Numbered from the stretch's first letter, positions 19,725 to 30,964 are shown. The stretch: 64,000 nucleotides of DNA from Chionoecetes opilio (GCA_016584305.1 JACEEZ010016317.1:45001-109000), one strand, 5' to 3'. The notes: generated by a model from the letters alone, not told the origin. Numbers and translations: made by a program.

Positions 19725-22345
19725 TCCTGGTGGAACCCCGACGTGAGTTTCGATAGGGGAAGCTTGCAGCCTATGTTGATCTCAAGAAGGCGTTTGACTC
19801 AGTGCATCGTGAGTCACTCTGGTATCTTCTGCGACTTCGCGGGATTCCTGCAAGGACTATGGGGAGTTTTCTAATAAGCTCACGCTCAAGCCTGTTTCTC
19901 GCGCTCTCACATCCTCTGCCCTTTGAGCCTGAATGATCTATCATTTACCGTAAATTCCCTGTACTTTTTCGGGTCATATCAGAATTACCCTTCAATACAA
20001 CAACTGAAACAGTTCTTAATAAAAAATGTAGTTTATCATTTTATTTGTCTGCAGTGGATGAAAATATTGGCCAAGGAATTGAATATTTGAAAACTCAATC
20101 TTTAAAAATCGTCTTTTCATGAAAACACGCAAGTTCAAGCAGAATGAGGCTTCAGGGAATATCTACTTGTAGGTAAGCATTCACTGAGTACCTGTTTTAT
20201 GTGTATATGTCTCTCTTACGACGAACATTTAACCAAGAAATAATTTAAAGTGCTTGGCAACTCAATGACAGTCCTGTATGCAAGACAGTAGAAATGTTTG
20301 TTTACTAAATAGCTCCGCCTCCACCTCAATCCCCTTCTCTCTGAATCAATCAATCAACCCTTAATTCCCTCTGAGAACCCTATAGTCCTCTGGTTTATCC
20401 TATGTCAACAGGTTTATCTGTTAGAGGAAGAAGACTAAATCAGTAAGTGCGAAACAGGGAGTCTTAATTTAAAGACAATGAGTTCGGTAGAGTGAGAATT
20501 TACGTTTAGAGAAACATATGGGTTGTTTTCTGGAGGACAAACAAGGCAATAAGAGGAAACAAAATCGTAATTCGAAATCAGGATATGGGGGTAAATAAGA
20601 AAGTGTTTTCGGAGGCAGCATAACTTGAAGCTCAGAACACGAAATAAGGAGACGAGTCTCCGGTATGTGGGAGCGGGTGCCGCGAATATTCCAGTAGAGG
20701 ACAGACAGTGTGAAGAGATCAGCGGGTGATGATAGTATAGTTAGGATGACAGCCTCTGGGGTTGAGGGGTTAGGAGTATCAGGGATGTGAGCCATGAGGT
20801 ATAAGGGAGCGGCGGTGCTGAGTGTGTGATGACAACAGGAAAGTGAGCTATAGCAGATCCTGCCGGCGGGATGGTTTCTGTGGAGATGCTGAACGCCACA
20901 CTGTGTTTTGGTTATATTTTCGTCGTAAGAGAGACATATACACCTAAAACAGGTACTCAGTGAATGCTTACCTACAGGTAGATATTTCCTGAAGCCTCAT
21001 TCTGCTTGAACTTGCGTGTTTTCATGAAAAGACGATTTTTAAAGATTGAGTTTTCAAATATTCAATTCTTTTGCCAATATTTTCATCCACTGCAGACAAA
21101 TAAAATGATAAACTACATTTTTTATCAAGAACTGTTTCAGTTGTTGTATTGAAGGGTAATTCTGATATGTCCCGAAAAAGTACAGGGAATTTACGGTAAA
21201 TGATAGATCATTCAGGCTCAAAGGGCAGAGGATGTGAGATGCGCGAGAGACATCTGGCGGCTTAGCTTTGAAAACTCCCCATTGGTTTGATGACTGGTCT
21301 GTATTCTGGGACTGAGAGTGCTGTGAAGTGTGGGGGAGGTATATCCAGCTTCTTTCCTGTGAATAGAAAGGCGAGTGAGTGAGTGTGAGTGAGTGAGACA
21401 AGTGTGCGTCCTTACCCCATCACTTTTCAATACTTGTATGGACTGGGTATTGGGCAAAGTTGTACAACAAAGTGATTGTGGAGCATCCCTCGGCAACACC
21501 AAGATCACTGATCTTGTTTCTGCCGATTATGCAATAATCTTTGCCGAGTCGCTGGAGGTCCTGGTGACGGCTTTCGAGGCACTGCACGAGGAGGCAAAGC
21601 CTTTGGGACTTGAGGTCTCCTGGCTTCAGACCAAGGTCCATGTGTTTGGAGGCTTACTAGATTAAACAGTACATTCTGTTCATGCGTGCGGCGAGGACAT
21701 TGAGATCTTGGAAAGTTTTAAATACCTTATGCGTAGCGCAGTCCATAATGACGGCGGGTCACGTCAAGAAGTCTTACGGCGGATTGGCATAGCCCACGGT
21801 GTTATGGACTCGCTCAGCAGGAGTATTTGGCGTTGTCGGTACCTGTGCAGGAGGACAAAGATACTCTTTGTCCGATCTTCAAGTCGCTTGTGATCCCTGT
21901 CTTACTCTATGGTTGTGAGACATGGACACTAAATAGCGACTTAAAGAGACGAATCGATGCCTTTGGTAATAAGTGTTTTCGCAGAATCATGGGGGTATCG
22001 CAGGGGTGATTACGTGTCATATCGGCGATTGCACCGTGAGAAGGAATCAAAGCCTATTACCTGCATAGTCCGTCAGCGCCAACTTCGGCTATATGGGCAT
22101 GTGGCACGCTATTCTGAAACCGATTCTTCCCATCGGGTTGTATCTGTAAGAGACAATCCGGCGTGGAGGAGGCCAAGGGGGGCGCCCACAAGGCTCGTGG
22201 CTGGGGCAAGTTGACGTTTCTTGTCGAGAGCTGCTTGGTATGGGAAAGGAGCCTGCATGGGGACTCGCGCGTGGTAACCCCCGGGAGTGGCGTCGTAGGG
22301 TGGGCGAGGCGACGCGCCCCCTGGCGTATGCATGCCCACAATGAA
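19725..22345 (+). mobile_element. RTE-like LINE, truncated copy split by a foldback element
   Basis: Both halves (19725-19860 and 21281-22345) match the intact copy at 38453-40250: the RT block A region AAYVDLKKAFDSVHRES is in the first half, and the catalytic, thumb and C-terminal segments are in the second. The second half carries frameshifts, a stop in the SADYA (for FADDA) catalytic box region, and a short GT/GA expansion near 21370. It ends with ATGATTGATTC, the counterpart of the ATTG tail of the intact copy. Confidence 0.88.
19861..21280. mobile_element. 1420-bp foldback transposon inserted in the RTE-like LINE
   Basis: The arms, about 19861-20235 and 20915-21280, are inverted copies; the ends are GGGGAGTTTTC and GAAAACTCCCC. 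The LINE reads GCAAGGACTAT before it and ATTGGTTTGAT after it. The intact LINE at 39200 has GCAAGGACTATTGGTTTG, so the insertion duplicated only AT. The centre (20240-20910) has a weak minus-strand frame with LYWNIRGTRSHIPETRLLIS, resembling a LINE endonuclease start, and no transposase. Confidence 0.85.
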
Positions 22346-22850
22346 TGATGATTGATTCTTATTTATATCATTGCAACTGCGATTACTATAACTATGACTA
22401 CTACTACTACGACAACTAATACTATTATTAGAACTACTACTACTACTAGTACTAATACTACTAGTAGTACTACTGCTACTACTACTACTTCTACTACTAC
22501 TACTACTTATACTTCTACCATAATCATGATATTGGTAATGATAATAAAAATAAGTAATAATAATTAAAATATAAATGAAAATAATAATAATAACAATACT
22601 GATATGAATAACAATTGTTATGATAATGATAATATAATTCATAGTAATAGTAATGATAATAATAAAAATGATAATAATAATAATAGTAATAACATAAACT
22701 CTGACACTGTCCACTAACGCTTCTAGTAGTACTTTTTATCATTAATGTTAGTCATAACTATAATCATTATCATTATTATTATCATTAATATCATCAATTG
22801 TTGTCATTATTACTATCATTGTTATTGTAATCATTATTTCTCTCGTTTAT
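22346..22850 (+). repeat. (CTA)n and AT-rich microsatellite block
   Basis: CTA/ACT repeats (22375-22515) then AAT/GATAAT words. No gene. Confidence 0.85.
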
Positions 22851-22895
22851 TTTTTATGATGTTTATATACCATTATTTTCTTTGGTCACCTTTAG

Positions 22896-23048
22896 GAGCA
22901 GCAAAACGTCATGGCCAGGGAGGCGAAGAGGACGGCTCGTCTGGTCTACCTGGAGCAATACTTCAAAGACCATTGCCCAGACAAGCACACAGAAGCCTCC
23001 GCAAACTTTTCTCAACTTTGGAATTCGTGGAATCTACCGTTGGATTAG
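22896..23048 (+). CDS. Probable terminal coding exon, host gene (candidate last p53 exon)
   Basis: After a pyrimidine-rich acceptor (TTTGGTCACCTTTAG) a 50-codon frame runs to a TAG at 23046-23048. It begins EQQNVMAREAKRTARLVYLEQY and ends LWNSWNLPLD. Composition and codon use look like a real, helix-rich, basic protein end, and it matches no repeat in the window. It is on the same strand as the p53 exons, it is the only exon-like non-repetitive block I see downstream of them, and phase 0 would fit the 15807 donor. I do not recognise the sequence as a p53 tetramerisation domain, so the link is inference. An ATTAAA at 23180 could be its polyadenylation signal. Confidence 0.5.
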   Translation, partial: EQQNVMAREAKRTARLVYLEQYFKDHCPDKHTEASANFSQLWNSWNLPLD

Positions 23049-23300
23049 TGGACGAGTAAAAAAGCAATTAACAAATACATAAGAAACACGTCGTAACACG
23101 TCTACCTGTAAATCGAGTCACCTCTGTTATGGTGTATTATGGTTCCTCCTAAAAATGTATTGATTTATCTGTTATTATTATTAAATGTATGTTTATTCTA
23201 TTAATGTTTATTCTATCTGTAATTCTATTATTTGGTATCATTATTATATAATGTGTGGTAAAATGGATTTCTAAGTAATTCAAAGATATGTAATTCTAAG
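23049..23300 (+). other. Possible 3' UTR of the exon at 22896
   Basis: AT-rich, non-coding, not matched elsewhere in the window; ATTAAA at 23180-23185 is the nearest polyadenylation-like signal. Confidence 0.35.
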
Positions 23301-23730
23301 CATAATTGCTAATGATTGTCAATGATGAACTATCACTGACGTGTCATGATGACGTATGGTTGGTGACATGTCAGGAGGGTTGGTGGACGGTGAACCCTTG
23401 GGGTCAGCAGACTCGTTTCGGACGTCGTGGAGTTAAAAGACTTCCTTCCTGCTGTTACCCCGGTCACCAACACTTTGAGTATTGTTCCACCTTTTACATA
23501 TTTGTATTTTATATCATAGGAGTTGTGTAGAGCTCACACAACTGTATGTATCTGTGTTAATATTCCTGCTGGATAGCAACTTAAAGTTAGCACTCTTAGG
23601 TTAAGTGGTGGTGGCTATGGTATGGTGCCTCGTTACAGTGACGCTAATCATTATATATTAAACACCTTTGTTAAACCTGGATCACTTTGTGTTTCTGTTT
23701 GCCTTGACCCCTAGTTATTTAGTAATTATG
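23301..23730 (+). repeat. Possible solo LTR or unclassified repeat
   Basis: A more GC-rich block with GTCATGATGACG, a TTAAACACC segment and CACTTTGTGTTTCTG near its end. The last phrase resembles the end region of the Gypsy LTR at 34686-34920 (AACTTGTGTTTCTGTG). There is no paired copy, so the call is tentative. Confidence 0.28.
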
Positions 23731-23759
23731 GCATAACATCTCACACGCGCCTTTTAAAT

Positions 23760-23925
23760 CTCCGCCTAACTTGATACTATGTCCCCTAATGTGCCTGTAC
23801 TTTGTTCCTGTTTTTTGTTTTTGCTCTAGTACTTAGTTTACTCTTTGGCCTGTTCTTATCGCTTTGTTTTTTGTATGTATGCCTTCGGGCGAGAATAAAA
23901 TTATTATTATTATTATTATTAACTC
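23760..23925 (+). mobile_element. LINE 3' end with (ATT)n tail
   Basis: T-rich sequence with CCTTCGGGCGAGAATAAAA followed by an ATT array. An AATAAA followed by a simple-repeat tail is the usual form of a truncated LINE 3' end; the family cannot be fixed. Confidence 0.4.
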
Positions 23926-24386
23926 AACCCTTTGTTAACACCCCTTTCTCACCCCTACCTCTTCCCCCGTTCCCCCCCCCTTCCCCTTCCCCTATGTATG
24001 TCTTGAATTACTGTGATGGGTTTGTGTTTCTTTATCTATTCATGGCTTCTGCTCTTCTTTTTCTTTTCCTCTATATTTCATCAACGTTTTGTATGAAGAC
24101 ATGATTTGTCGCGTGAAGGAATACAAATGAGCGTCAGAGGGACTAAGCAATTACTAAAGCTGAACATTGATATCAGAAAACAAATGAGAGGAAGATTGAG
24201 GTTATTTGGTTGTTTTCATTTGATCGGTTTCAAACTTCTCCATAATTTGATTTCTAGGAAGTTATATTGTAGCCGACGTGACATTTTTTAGTGTGTATAA
24301 CCACCTTTCTAAGTATTGTTTGTCATCAAGTTAATTACAACATAGTGTTCCTGTTTTACGGTAAAATATAATATCTTTTAAATACA

Positions 24387-24388
<2 letters not shown>
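23926..24388 (+). other. Spacer, no gene
   Basis: C-rich tract near 23960-23995 and AT-rich sequence; no supported feature. Confidence 0.45.

Positions 24389-24417
<29 letters not shown>
24389..24417 (+). repeat. (GT)n microsatellite
   Basis: GT repeats immediately adjoining the 3' end of a SINE family B copy. Confidence 0.95.
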
Positions 24418-24420
<3 letters not shown>

Positions 24421-24683
24421 CACCCATGGTCTTGTCCACGCGAGTCGGACTCGCGATCACGAGTTTCACCCTCCCGGTGCGAGCTTGGAGCTCATTATTA
24501 CCGATCTTTGGATAATGCTGGGACCTCACACACCACACACCCCTATCCCCTTGCTCAAGGGGAACAGTAACGCCCGAATTTTTCAGTTAAAACATCCCCG
24601 GGAGCAGTGAGGAATCTGAGGATTCGAACCGGCTAACCACAGAATGGCAGGCCAACGCTCTATCTACTTGACCATCGCGGCGG
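24418..24683 (-). mobile_element. tRNA-derived SINE (family B), copy 1
   Basis: On the minus strand the head reads GATGGTCAAGTAGATAGAGCG (box A) and GGTTCGAATCC (box B). The body ends CGTGGACAAGACCATGGGTG and passes into an AC tail, seen as GT on the + strand. Same family as 24767, 46235, 54506 and 54769. Confidence 0.85.
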
Positions 24684-24715
<32 letters not shown>

Positions 24716-24766
24716 GTTATGTGTGTGAGTGTGTGTGTGCATGTGTGTGTGTGTGTGGTTGTGTGT

Positions 24767-25030
24767 ATTCACCCACAGTCTTGCCCACGCGAGCTGGACT
24801 GGCGATCGCCAATTTTACTCTCCCGGAAAGAGGTTGAAGCTCGTAGAGAGTAGAGACCAATCTTTGGGTAATGCTGAGACCTCGCACACAACACACACCC
24901 TATCTCCTTGCTCAAGGGGGATAGTAACAGCCCGCATTTGTCAGTGAAAAATCCCCGGGATCAAGCGGGGTTGGGGATCTGCGCCCGACCACAGAATGTC
25001 TGGCGCTCTGATCCACTTGATCACGCAGAC
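24767..25030 (-). mobile_element. tRNA-derived SINE (family B), copy 2
   Basis: About 265 bp homologous to copy 1, more diverged, with box B lost by a small deletion near 24990. GT repeats border it on both sides. Confidence 0.8.
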
Positions 25031-25053
25031 ATCCACTTGTCCTCACACTACAT

Positions 25054-25062
25054 GTGTGTGTG

Positions 25063-25098
<36 letters not shown>

Positions 25099-25195
25099 AC
25101 ATTATTAATATTTTTATCATTATTATTATTATCATCATTATCATTGTTAGTATTGCTTTCATTGTTATCATTTATATCACTATTATGGTGACATA
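25054..25195 (+). repeat. (GT)n then (ATT)n/(ATC)n microsatellites
   Basis: GT run 25054-25096 followed by ATT/ATC repeats to about 25190. Confidence 0.9.
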
Positions 25196-25495
25196 AAAAA
25201 ATTACGTAACGTTTTTTTTTTTTTTACCACCCCTTGTCACGCCTTGTAACACATGTCCAGACCCTCCTAGAAAATTATGTAACACCAGCCAGTACCCCCC
25301 CCCCCCATATTAGAAGGTTTCCATAATTTTTCCAATACAATAATATAAGTCTAGCCAAAGTACCTGCAAATTATCAACTTTAGGTTGTTCTTCAAAAAAA
25401 TTTAACACGTTATCATGTTATGTAACACACAGCTGCGCCTCTCCCCCTCCCCCCCCACTGTCACTTTCACAACACTTCACCGTACCCTCCCTCCC

Positions 25496-25693
25496 CCCTC
25501 CATTGTGAAGAAGACACACATAGTAACTTTGTATCGAAGTGGGAAAACAATTGGCCAGATAGCGAGGGAGATGTGTGTTTCCAAACATACCGTCTCGGTG
25601 TGGTGCAGGCTGGCGAAAGATGGTGATTTAAGAGACTTTTTTGCGTGGAAAAAAAGGGTCAATGCGACCAAAAAAAACTTAAAAAAAGACTGA
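25496..25693 (+). pseudogene. Tc1/mariner-type transposase N-terminal (helix-turn-helix) fragment
   Basis: The frame reads VKKTHIVTLYRSGKTIGQIA, then REMCVSKHTVSVWCRLAKDGDL. An I-V-x-L-Y-x-S-G-K-T followed by I-A and V-S-x-x-T-V-x-x-W is the first helix-turn-helix of Tc1/mariner transposases, which binds the terminal repeats. It is followed by lysine-rich degraded sequence. The catalytic DDE domain is absent. Confidence 0.65.
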
Positions 25694-25920
25694 TCAATGC
25701 CCCAAAAGGATTTTTGGGACATCAAAAAACCTTTTTGAGCATTTGATCAGTTTTCCCTTGAAGTTTTTTGGTAACCCGACCCTTTTTTTCCACGTCAAAA
25801 AAGTCTCAAAACACCACACCGGGGGAGGGGGATTTTGGGAAAACAAACATCCCCCCGCGCTACGGGGCCAATTGTTTTCCCATTCGATAAAAGGGTTTAA
25901 TAATGTGTCTTTTAACAAGG
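25500..25920. repeat. Inverted repeat of the Tc1/mariner fragment
   Basis: 25500-25710 is repeated in reverse complement at 25715-25920 (for example GGGAAAACAATTGGCC at 25540 and its complement at 25867). The right arm has inflated homopolymers and looks like a lower-quality version of the left. This could be two inverted transposon ends or a fold-back read artefact. Confidence 0.65.
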
Positions 25921-26841
25921 GATAGAGATTTGCTGGGCATAATGCTTTGGGAAAACCTGACGAGGGGGTTTAAAAAAATTGGGGGGCAAATGGGGGGTAG
26001 GAATGTTGGAAAAAAAAACCACAACAAATTTTCCTATGAGATTTGAAGATATAGATGGGCAGCAGCGAGGAATTAAAGCAGACACACTAACGCACGCCAG
26101 TTTTATACAAAAAAAGGGTAAAAAAATTCAATCGCCCCCCAAAAAATTTTGTAAAAAAACAGCTAAGAACGTTTTTTCCCCGTTTGGGGTTTTTGGCCCC
26201 TAATTTTTTTTTGCCCCGATTTGTTAATATACAATAACATGAGTTCATTGATATCCGGTATTTTGGAAATCCCTTGTAACGTCTGAATAAAATTTTTTTC
26301 GAATGGAAATCACTGCCAGGTTTGGGTATCCAACGCGTTTTTTCGTCCCAGGTATCCCATACCCAGCGGAAAAAATTGGCGAAAGCCACAAAAGCGTATT
26401 CTCCTGAAAATAAAAAGTATATCATTTCATACAAACTCTTCAAGTGGGGAAAAAAAAAAAAAATTTTACATAGTTTTCAAAATCCCCAAAAAAAAACCAT
26501 TTTCACCCCAAAGACAGTCCCGAACTTGTGTTTTTTGAATTATGAAAATTACCAAATGTTTTGCTAGTAAAAAACTGGGCCTGAAATCATAGTGCACAAT
26601 ATATCACAATAATCGTTACCGGGAATTTTTGTTTCTTTTTTTGTTTAGGGGTTTAATAACCAACCCAATGTTTTTTTTGGAACAAAAAACTAAAACACCC
26701 TTTTCTTTTTCAGGAAAGTTTGCCCGTGTTTTGGGGCAGTGGATCGTTTCCCCCCATTGACAAAACCCGCCCCCCTCTCTTGTTTAAAAGTCAGGAGGGC
26801 TGTAGAAAAATTTGAGGGGGGGGAAAAGGCAGGGGTGTTGT

Positions 26842-26845
<4 letters not shown>
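25921..26845. other. Low-quality sequence, no gene called
   Basis: Many runs of four to ten identical bases and no coherent frame. Open frames here are not supported. Confidence 0.6.
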
Positions 26846-26935
<90 letters not shown>

Positions 26936-27068
26936 TTCCATTTTTTTCACACAGGGATTTGGCCAAGGGCACAAAAAAAAGGGGGTAACAAAAACCCCCC
27001 GTTTAGTTGCCAAAACCTATAAAGAAGACAGAAGAAAATTAAAAAAAAACAAAGGGGGTGGGCCCAAT

Positions 27069-27798
27069 TTAGTTCGGGGGGTTTGTTTTGTTCTTTTTTG
27101 GGGAAAAAGTTTTAAGAAATGGGAAAGGGAAAAAAAAATAAAAAAAAAGGGAAGAGAGTTCCAGGTTACCAGTGAAAGAGATAAAAAGAGAAAAAGGGAA
27201 CTGTTTAAACTTTGCTTTAGGAAGATGGAAGAATAGGGAGGGAATGAGTAGAAAGTTTTGCAGCGAGGCCGGGAGTGGGGGGGGGCATGCAGTTAGAAAT
27301 TTCCAGAAGAGCAGTGAGCATGAAAAATAAGGGTAAAAAGAGAGAAAGAGAAGCAACATTGCGGCGGTGTTTAAAAGATTAAAGACAGTCAGTCAGGAGG
27401 AGAGGAGTTGTTTGAGATAAAAAAAGCTTTTGACTCAACCCTTTTAGGAAGTTTGTATGAGGGATCCCCCCCAAAACCCGTGAGACTTTATTTCCATACA
27501 GGGCGGAAAAGGGCCCCGTAGAGAGCAAGAAAATTGGGAGGGAGAAAAAAAAAGGGACGCGGGACGCCCCCGCACCCCTACCCTTCTTGGAAGGGCGGGT
27601 TTTTAGCAAAAAGAGGAGATGTGAGTTTCCAGTTCTTTTTTTTGTGTAAGGGATAGTCCTAAAAATGTTCAGTAGAAGAAGGGACTTTGAGTGCATTGAA
27701 GAAGAGGGGATAGTTCTGGTAGGTTTGTTTTGGTAATAGGTGAAGAAATTGGGTTTTTTTAGGCATTTAAAAAAAACAAGGTTTGCTTTTCCCCCCAA
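27069..27798 (-). pseudogene. LINE RT C-terminal region (degraded)
   Basis: Interrupted frames contain phrases such as LFWKFLTACPPPLP. With the preceding RRNVASL-like codons (27350-27365), this corresponds to the region after RT in crustacean LINE proteins. Evidence is phrase-level only because of the frame breaks. Confidence 0.5.
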
Positions 27799-28158
27799 AC
27801 AGAAATAATAGAAAAAATCAGAAGGTTAGGCGCTCGGTGGCATCTCTCCCCTGAATCATTTTGTTCCTGGGAGTTGGGGCGTCTAATTAAAAAGACGTTG
27901 AAAAATGCAGGGATAGAATATCAGGTAGGATGTATAGGGCCCTTTTAGTTAGACTTAAAAAAAGATCATAAAAGAAAAATTGAAAGAAAAGGGGTGATAG
28001 GGGAACCCCCAAAAAAACCCGGGGGAACACCACTAATTTATAGATTTAGGAGAAGAACAAGTCCGTTTTACAGTAGCTGCAATAGAACGGTTGAAAGGAA
28101 ACTTAAAAGAAGGGCAGAGAGAAAGGGTAAAAAACCGAATGGGGGGAGTTTGGGAAAT

Positions 28159-28647
28159 TTAAAAATTTGGCCCCACTCTATAAAAAGCTTTTGATATGTC
28201 AAGGGGGAACAGCCCCAAAAATTTCACCGAAAACCCCCAAAGGAGGAGACCCAAAATTTGTTTGGGAAAACTAGAAAATCGCCAGTAGACCCCCCTTTTC
28301 GGAAAAACCCTACCGACGATCAGATAGAATAGGGGGGAAACCCGATAGAACTTTAAAAATCTTTTTATTAAGTTAGATTTAAAAACTTTTGAAAAAGGGA
28401 GGAAGTCAAAAAATATAGGACCCCGGGAGTTTGAAGGATCAGAACGGTCACCCTTTTTTAGGAAAAAAAGGTTGGATGTGAGAAACTTTAAACAAGAAGG
28501 AAAAGGGGGAAATAGATAGACAAGACGGAAAAGTTGGGCCCCCGGCAAAAGGGGCAAGCACCCGAAAACAAAAGTTTTGAGAACAATAGGAGGGACTCCG
28601 TCAGGACCGAAGCCTTCCCCAAAGGGTCTAGGCCAGAAAGGGCCCAA
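28159..28647 (-). pseudogene. LINE reverse transcriptase core (degraded)
   Basis: A 162-residue frame with GPDGVPPIVLK near the start, then KKGDRSDPSNSRGPI and LPFSKVFKSNL, and near the end FPLDISKAFYRVGPNF. These are degraded versions of the LINE RT order (G-P-D-x-I-P, K-K-G-D-x-S-x-x-S-N-Y-R-P-I, SKVFE, then catalytic block A LDISKAFDRVWH). The last D is Y in this copy or in this sequence version. Confidence 0.68.
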
Positions 28648-29702
28648 AAAAAACCCTCATTCCGAAGGGTTTTTAATGACAGGCTTAAAAAAGAAAGGGG
28701 GGAAAGGGGAAAGGGGGAAAAAAGCCCTTCATCAGCCAGAGTGGAATTTTTGCAAAGGGTTTTAGCCCAAAAGTTAAACTTTTGAAGTAGATGAAAACAG
28801 CTGTGGAGCCAAACTGGGTGAAGCATAGGAGGGGAAAATGAAAAAAGAAAATTGTTTGAGATGTTATTTGCTAGATGCCGAAGTCACGGGGAGGAATTTT
28901 ATCAGAAAGATTTTGAAAATTTTCATGAAGAAAGAGTTTTTGGGAAGCTGGGTAAAAATTTTGGGAGATTTCGGGGAGGAAAATAAAGGGGATGAGTTTT
29001 TAGGAGATGGTGCTTTCGGTTTCCTTTGTGAGCCACCTTCTATCTCGGACAGCATTAGAACAAGCCCGAGTTTAAAAACCCGGTTTTACGGGCTTTTGGA
29101 AATTTGAGAAAAAAAATATGTGGAATGTACGCCTCCAAAGCCAGAGGCTATGACCTCAGTAGGGGCTCTGCACAAAGAGATGGGGCTTTGAAAGGGGAAA
29201 CAGTAATTCATTTCCCTGGGAAAAAAAGAGTAGTAAGCCTTAGGTCACCTACTTAGTGAGTTGAAGTGCCCCGAAAAACCTCCGGTTTGGTGGGCCCGAG
29301 AAAGGTAACCCGGGGCATAGGACAGGTTACAGAAATAAAATGTGATCGGAGGAACCCAACGGAGGGGTAGTTTTACAGAGTAAGCAGAAGGGGAGTAGTT
29401 AGGAAAAGGGTCAAGAAGGGTTTGGGGGTGTTCCCCAATCGGTCAAAAAATAAGGGTAGGGGCGCACAAATTCTAGGTTTGGGGGATAGAAAAATTTTTA
29501 GGGTTGTTTTACCAGGGGGTCAGTGAAAGAAAAATAGGGCCCAAAACTGGGGGTGAAAATTTAAAGGGGGCCCAAAAAATGGAAAAAATTTTAGCTAAAA
29601 AGGGAAAAGGGGTGAAAAAATGCTCCCTTTTGATGTTTAAATTTGCGAAGAATTTTTCAAAAGTCAGAGGAGTTTGGTGAGAGAATTTTACAGCCCCAGA
29701 TT

Positions 29703-30060
29703 TCATTTAGTAAGAGAGTGACATTGAAGTCGAAGCCAGATGGCAGAAAATTCAGAAGATTCAAGGGCGTGGGCACAAGAGCAAGTGATGTCATTGCGCA
29801 CATATACGCAACAGCCAGCTTTGGATTTAAAATTAGAATAGAGACAGTAAGAGGAGACAGAAAAAGGTCTGCTGTCAGTGCTCACAGACAACTGAGTTTC
29901 GGTGAGGAAAAGAAGATGAGGTTTAGAGGAGGAGAGATGATGTTCGACAGAAAGAAAGTTAGATCTAAGGCCGCGAATGTTGCAGAAGTTTAAGGAGAGA
30001 AGGCTAGAAGAAGTATCAAGACACACGGGTCGACATCTTGAAGACTGTCCGACCTGGGGA
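29703..30060 (-). pseudogene. LINE endonuclease N-terminal part
   Basis: The frame reads SLNFCNIRGLRSNFLSVEHHL, then PHLLFLTETQLS, and later YSNFKSKAGCCVYVRNDI. N-I-R-G-L and E-T-x-L are the Mg-binding N and E positions of apurinic/apyrimidinic-type LINE endonucleases; GGCCVYVRND is the following strand. The frame continues upstream of the printed methionine and loses coherence below 29700. Confidence 0.78.
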
Positions 30061-30964
30061 TATTTCTGGTAATCTTGGTAATCTTGATGTAATCAAGGTA
30101 ATCTTGATGAGCGTTCGAGACGAAGAACTCGTCCAACGCCTCATCTCCCTTGACGCCTCATGCACTCTGCAGGATGTAGTGACGGAATGTCGGGCCTATG
30201 AGGCCGCCCGAAACACCACGTCAGCCCTGCGAGCCGCCCCCCCTACTGCTGTGAGATCCATGTCCAAGTACAAGAAGGGGAAGACGGCAGCTCACAAAGC
30301 GAAAACTGGAGCCCGTGCCGTTACACCTCCGCCCAGCACACCGTGCAACAGCTGCGGAAAGCAGCACGCTCCGCACTCATGCCCAGCTGCCGAGTCCGTG
30401 TGCAGCTGCTGTGGACGAACGGGACATTGGTCCCACACTGTACGGTGCCCTGCTAAAAGCACCCAGTGCCGTTTGTGCGGCCGCCTTGGTCACTATGACA
30501 AGTGTTGCTCCCTGAGGAAGCCCAAGGGTCAGCAACGACGACGCAAACAACGCCACGGCACCAGTGTTTTTCGTCCCTACTCCCCTGGCAGTCAGCCGCA
30601 AGACCCTCAACAGTGTCCGAGCAAAGTCAGACGCGTGGGCCCGACTCCCCGGTCCAGTACCAAGCGTCTTCAGCCCATCAGCGTCACCGTCAACCACGGC
30701 ATTTTGTCAGCACGTCTGCAGATGCTCCCCGACACTGGCGCGGACGTTACCGTTATTGGCCTAGAGCAACTACGCCACCTGGATCTTTCCAAGCATGACC
30801 TCGAACCGCCGCCCAGGGCCAAGCGGTTCACAGCTGACAGTTCAGAGATGGCTCCCGCCTTGGGTTCATTCCAGGCCACCACCACTTTCAGCAACAGGTC
30901 ATGCTCGGCGTGGATTGACGTGCACGATGGCGTACCAACTCCTTTGATTGGTATGAACATCTGA
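30038..30964 (+). pseudogene. Gypsy A gag C-terminus and protease
   Basis: Early residues read VRDEELVQRLISLDASCTLQDV, the gag end. Next come zinc knuckles CNSCGKQHAPHSC, CSCCGRTGHW and CRLCGRLGHYDKCC. The aspartic protease follows, with the catalytic loop LPDTGADVTVIG at residues about 230-241. The first 20 or so codons are not Gypsy-derived. It ends at a stop after LIGMNI; copy B reads LISYEHLKEL here, so a small lesion separates protease from RT. Confidence 0.85.

Larger units (their letters stand above)
26846..30060 (-). mobile_element. Jockey-like LINE, minus strand, in error-rich sequence
   Basis: On the minus strand the order is endonuclease start (from about 30060), RT remnants (28650-28160), C-terminal remnants (27800-27070), then a poly(A) tail seen as an 87-base T run at 26846-26932. 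Length of about 3.2 kb and the order fit a nearly full-length LINE. Most frames are disrupted by apparent homopolymer errors, so whether the element is really dead cannot be judged here. Confidence 0.72.

Noticed and set aside
20469..20795. Stand-alone gene on the minus strand
   Set aside because: Weak resemblance to a LINE endonuclease start and its position in the centre of a foldback transposon make it element debris.
26690..27013. Polylysine protein
   Set aside because: Translation of the poly(T)/poly(A) tail of the minus-strand LINE.
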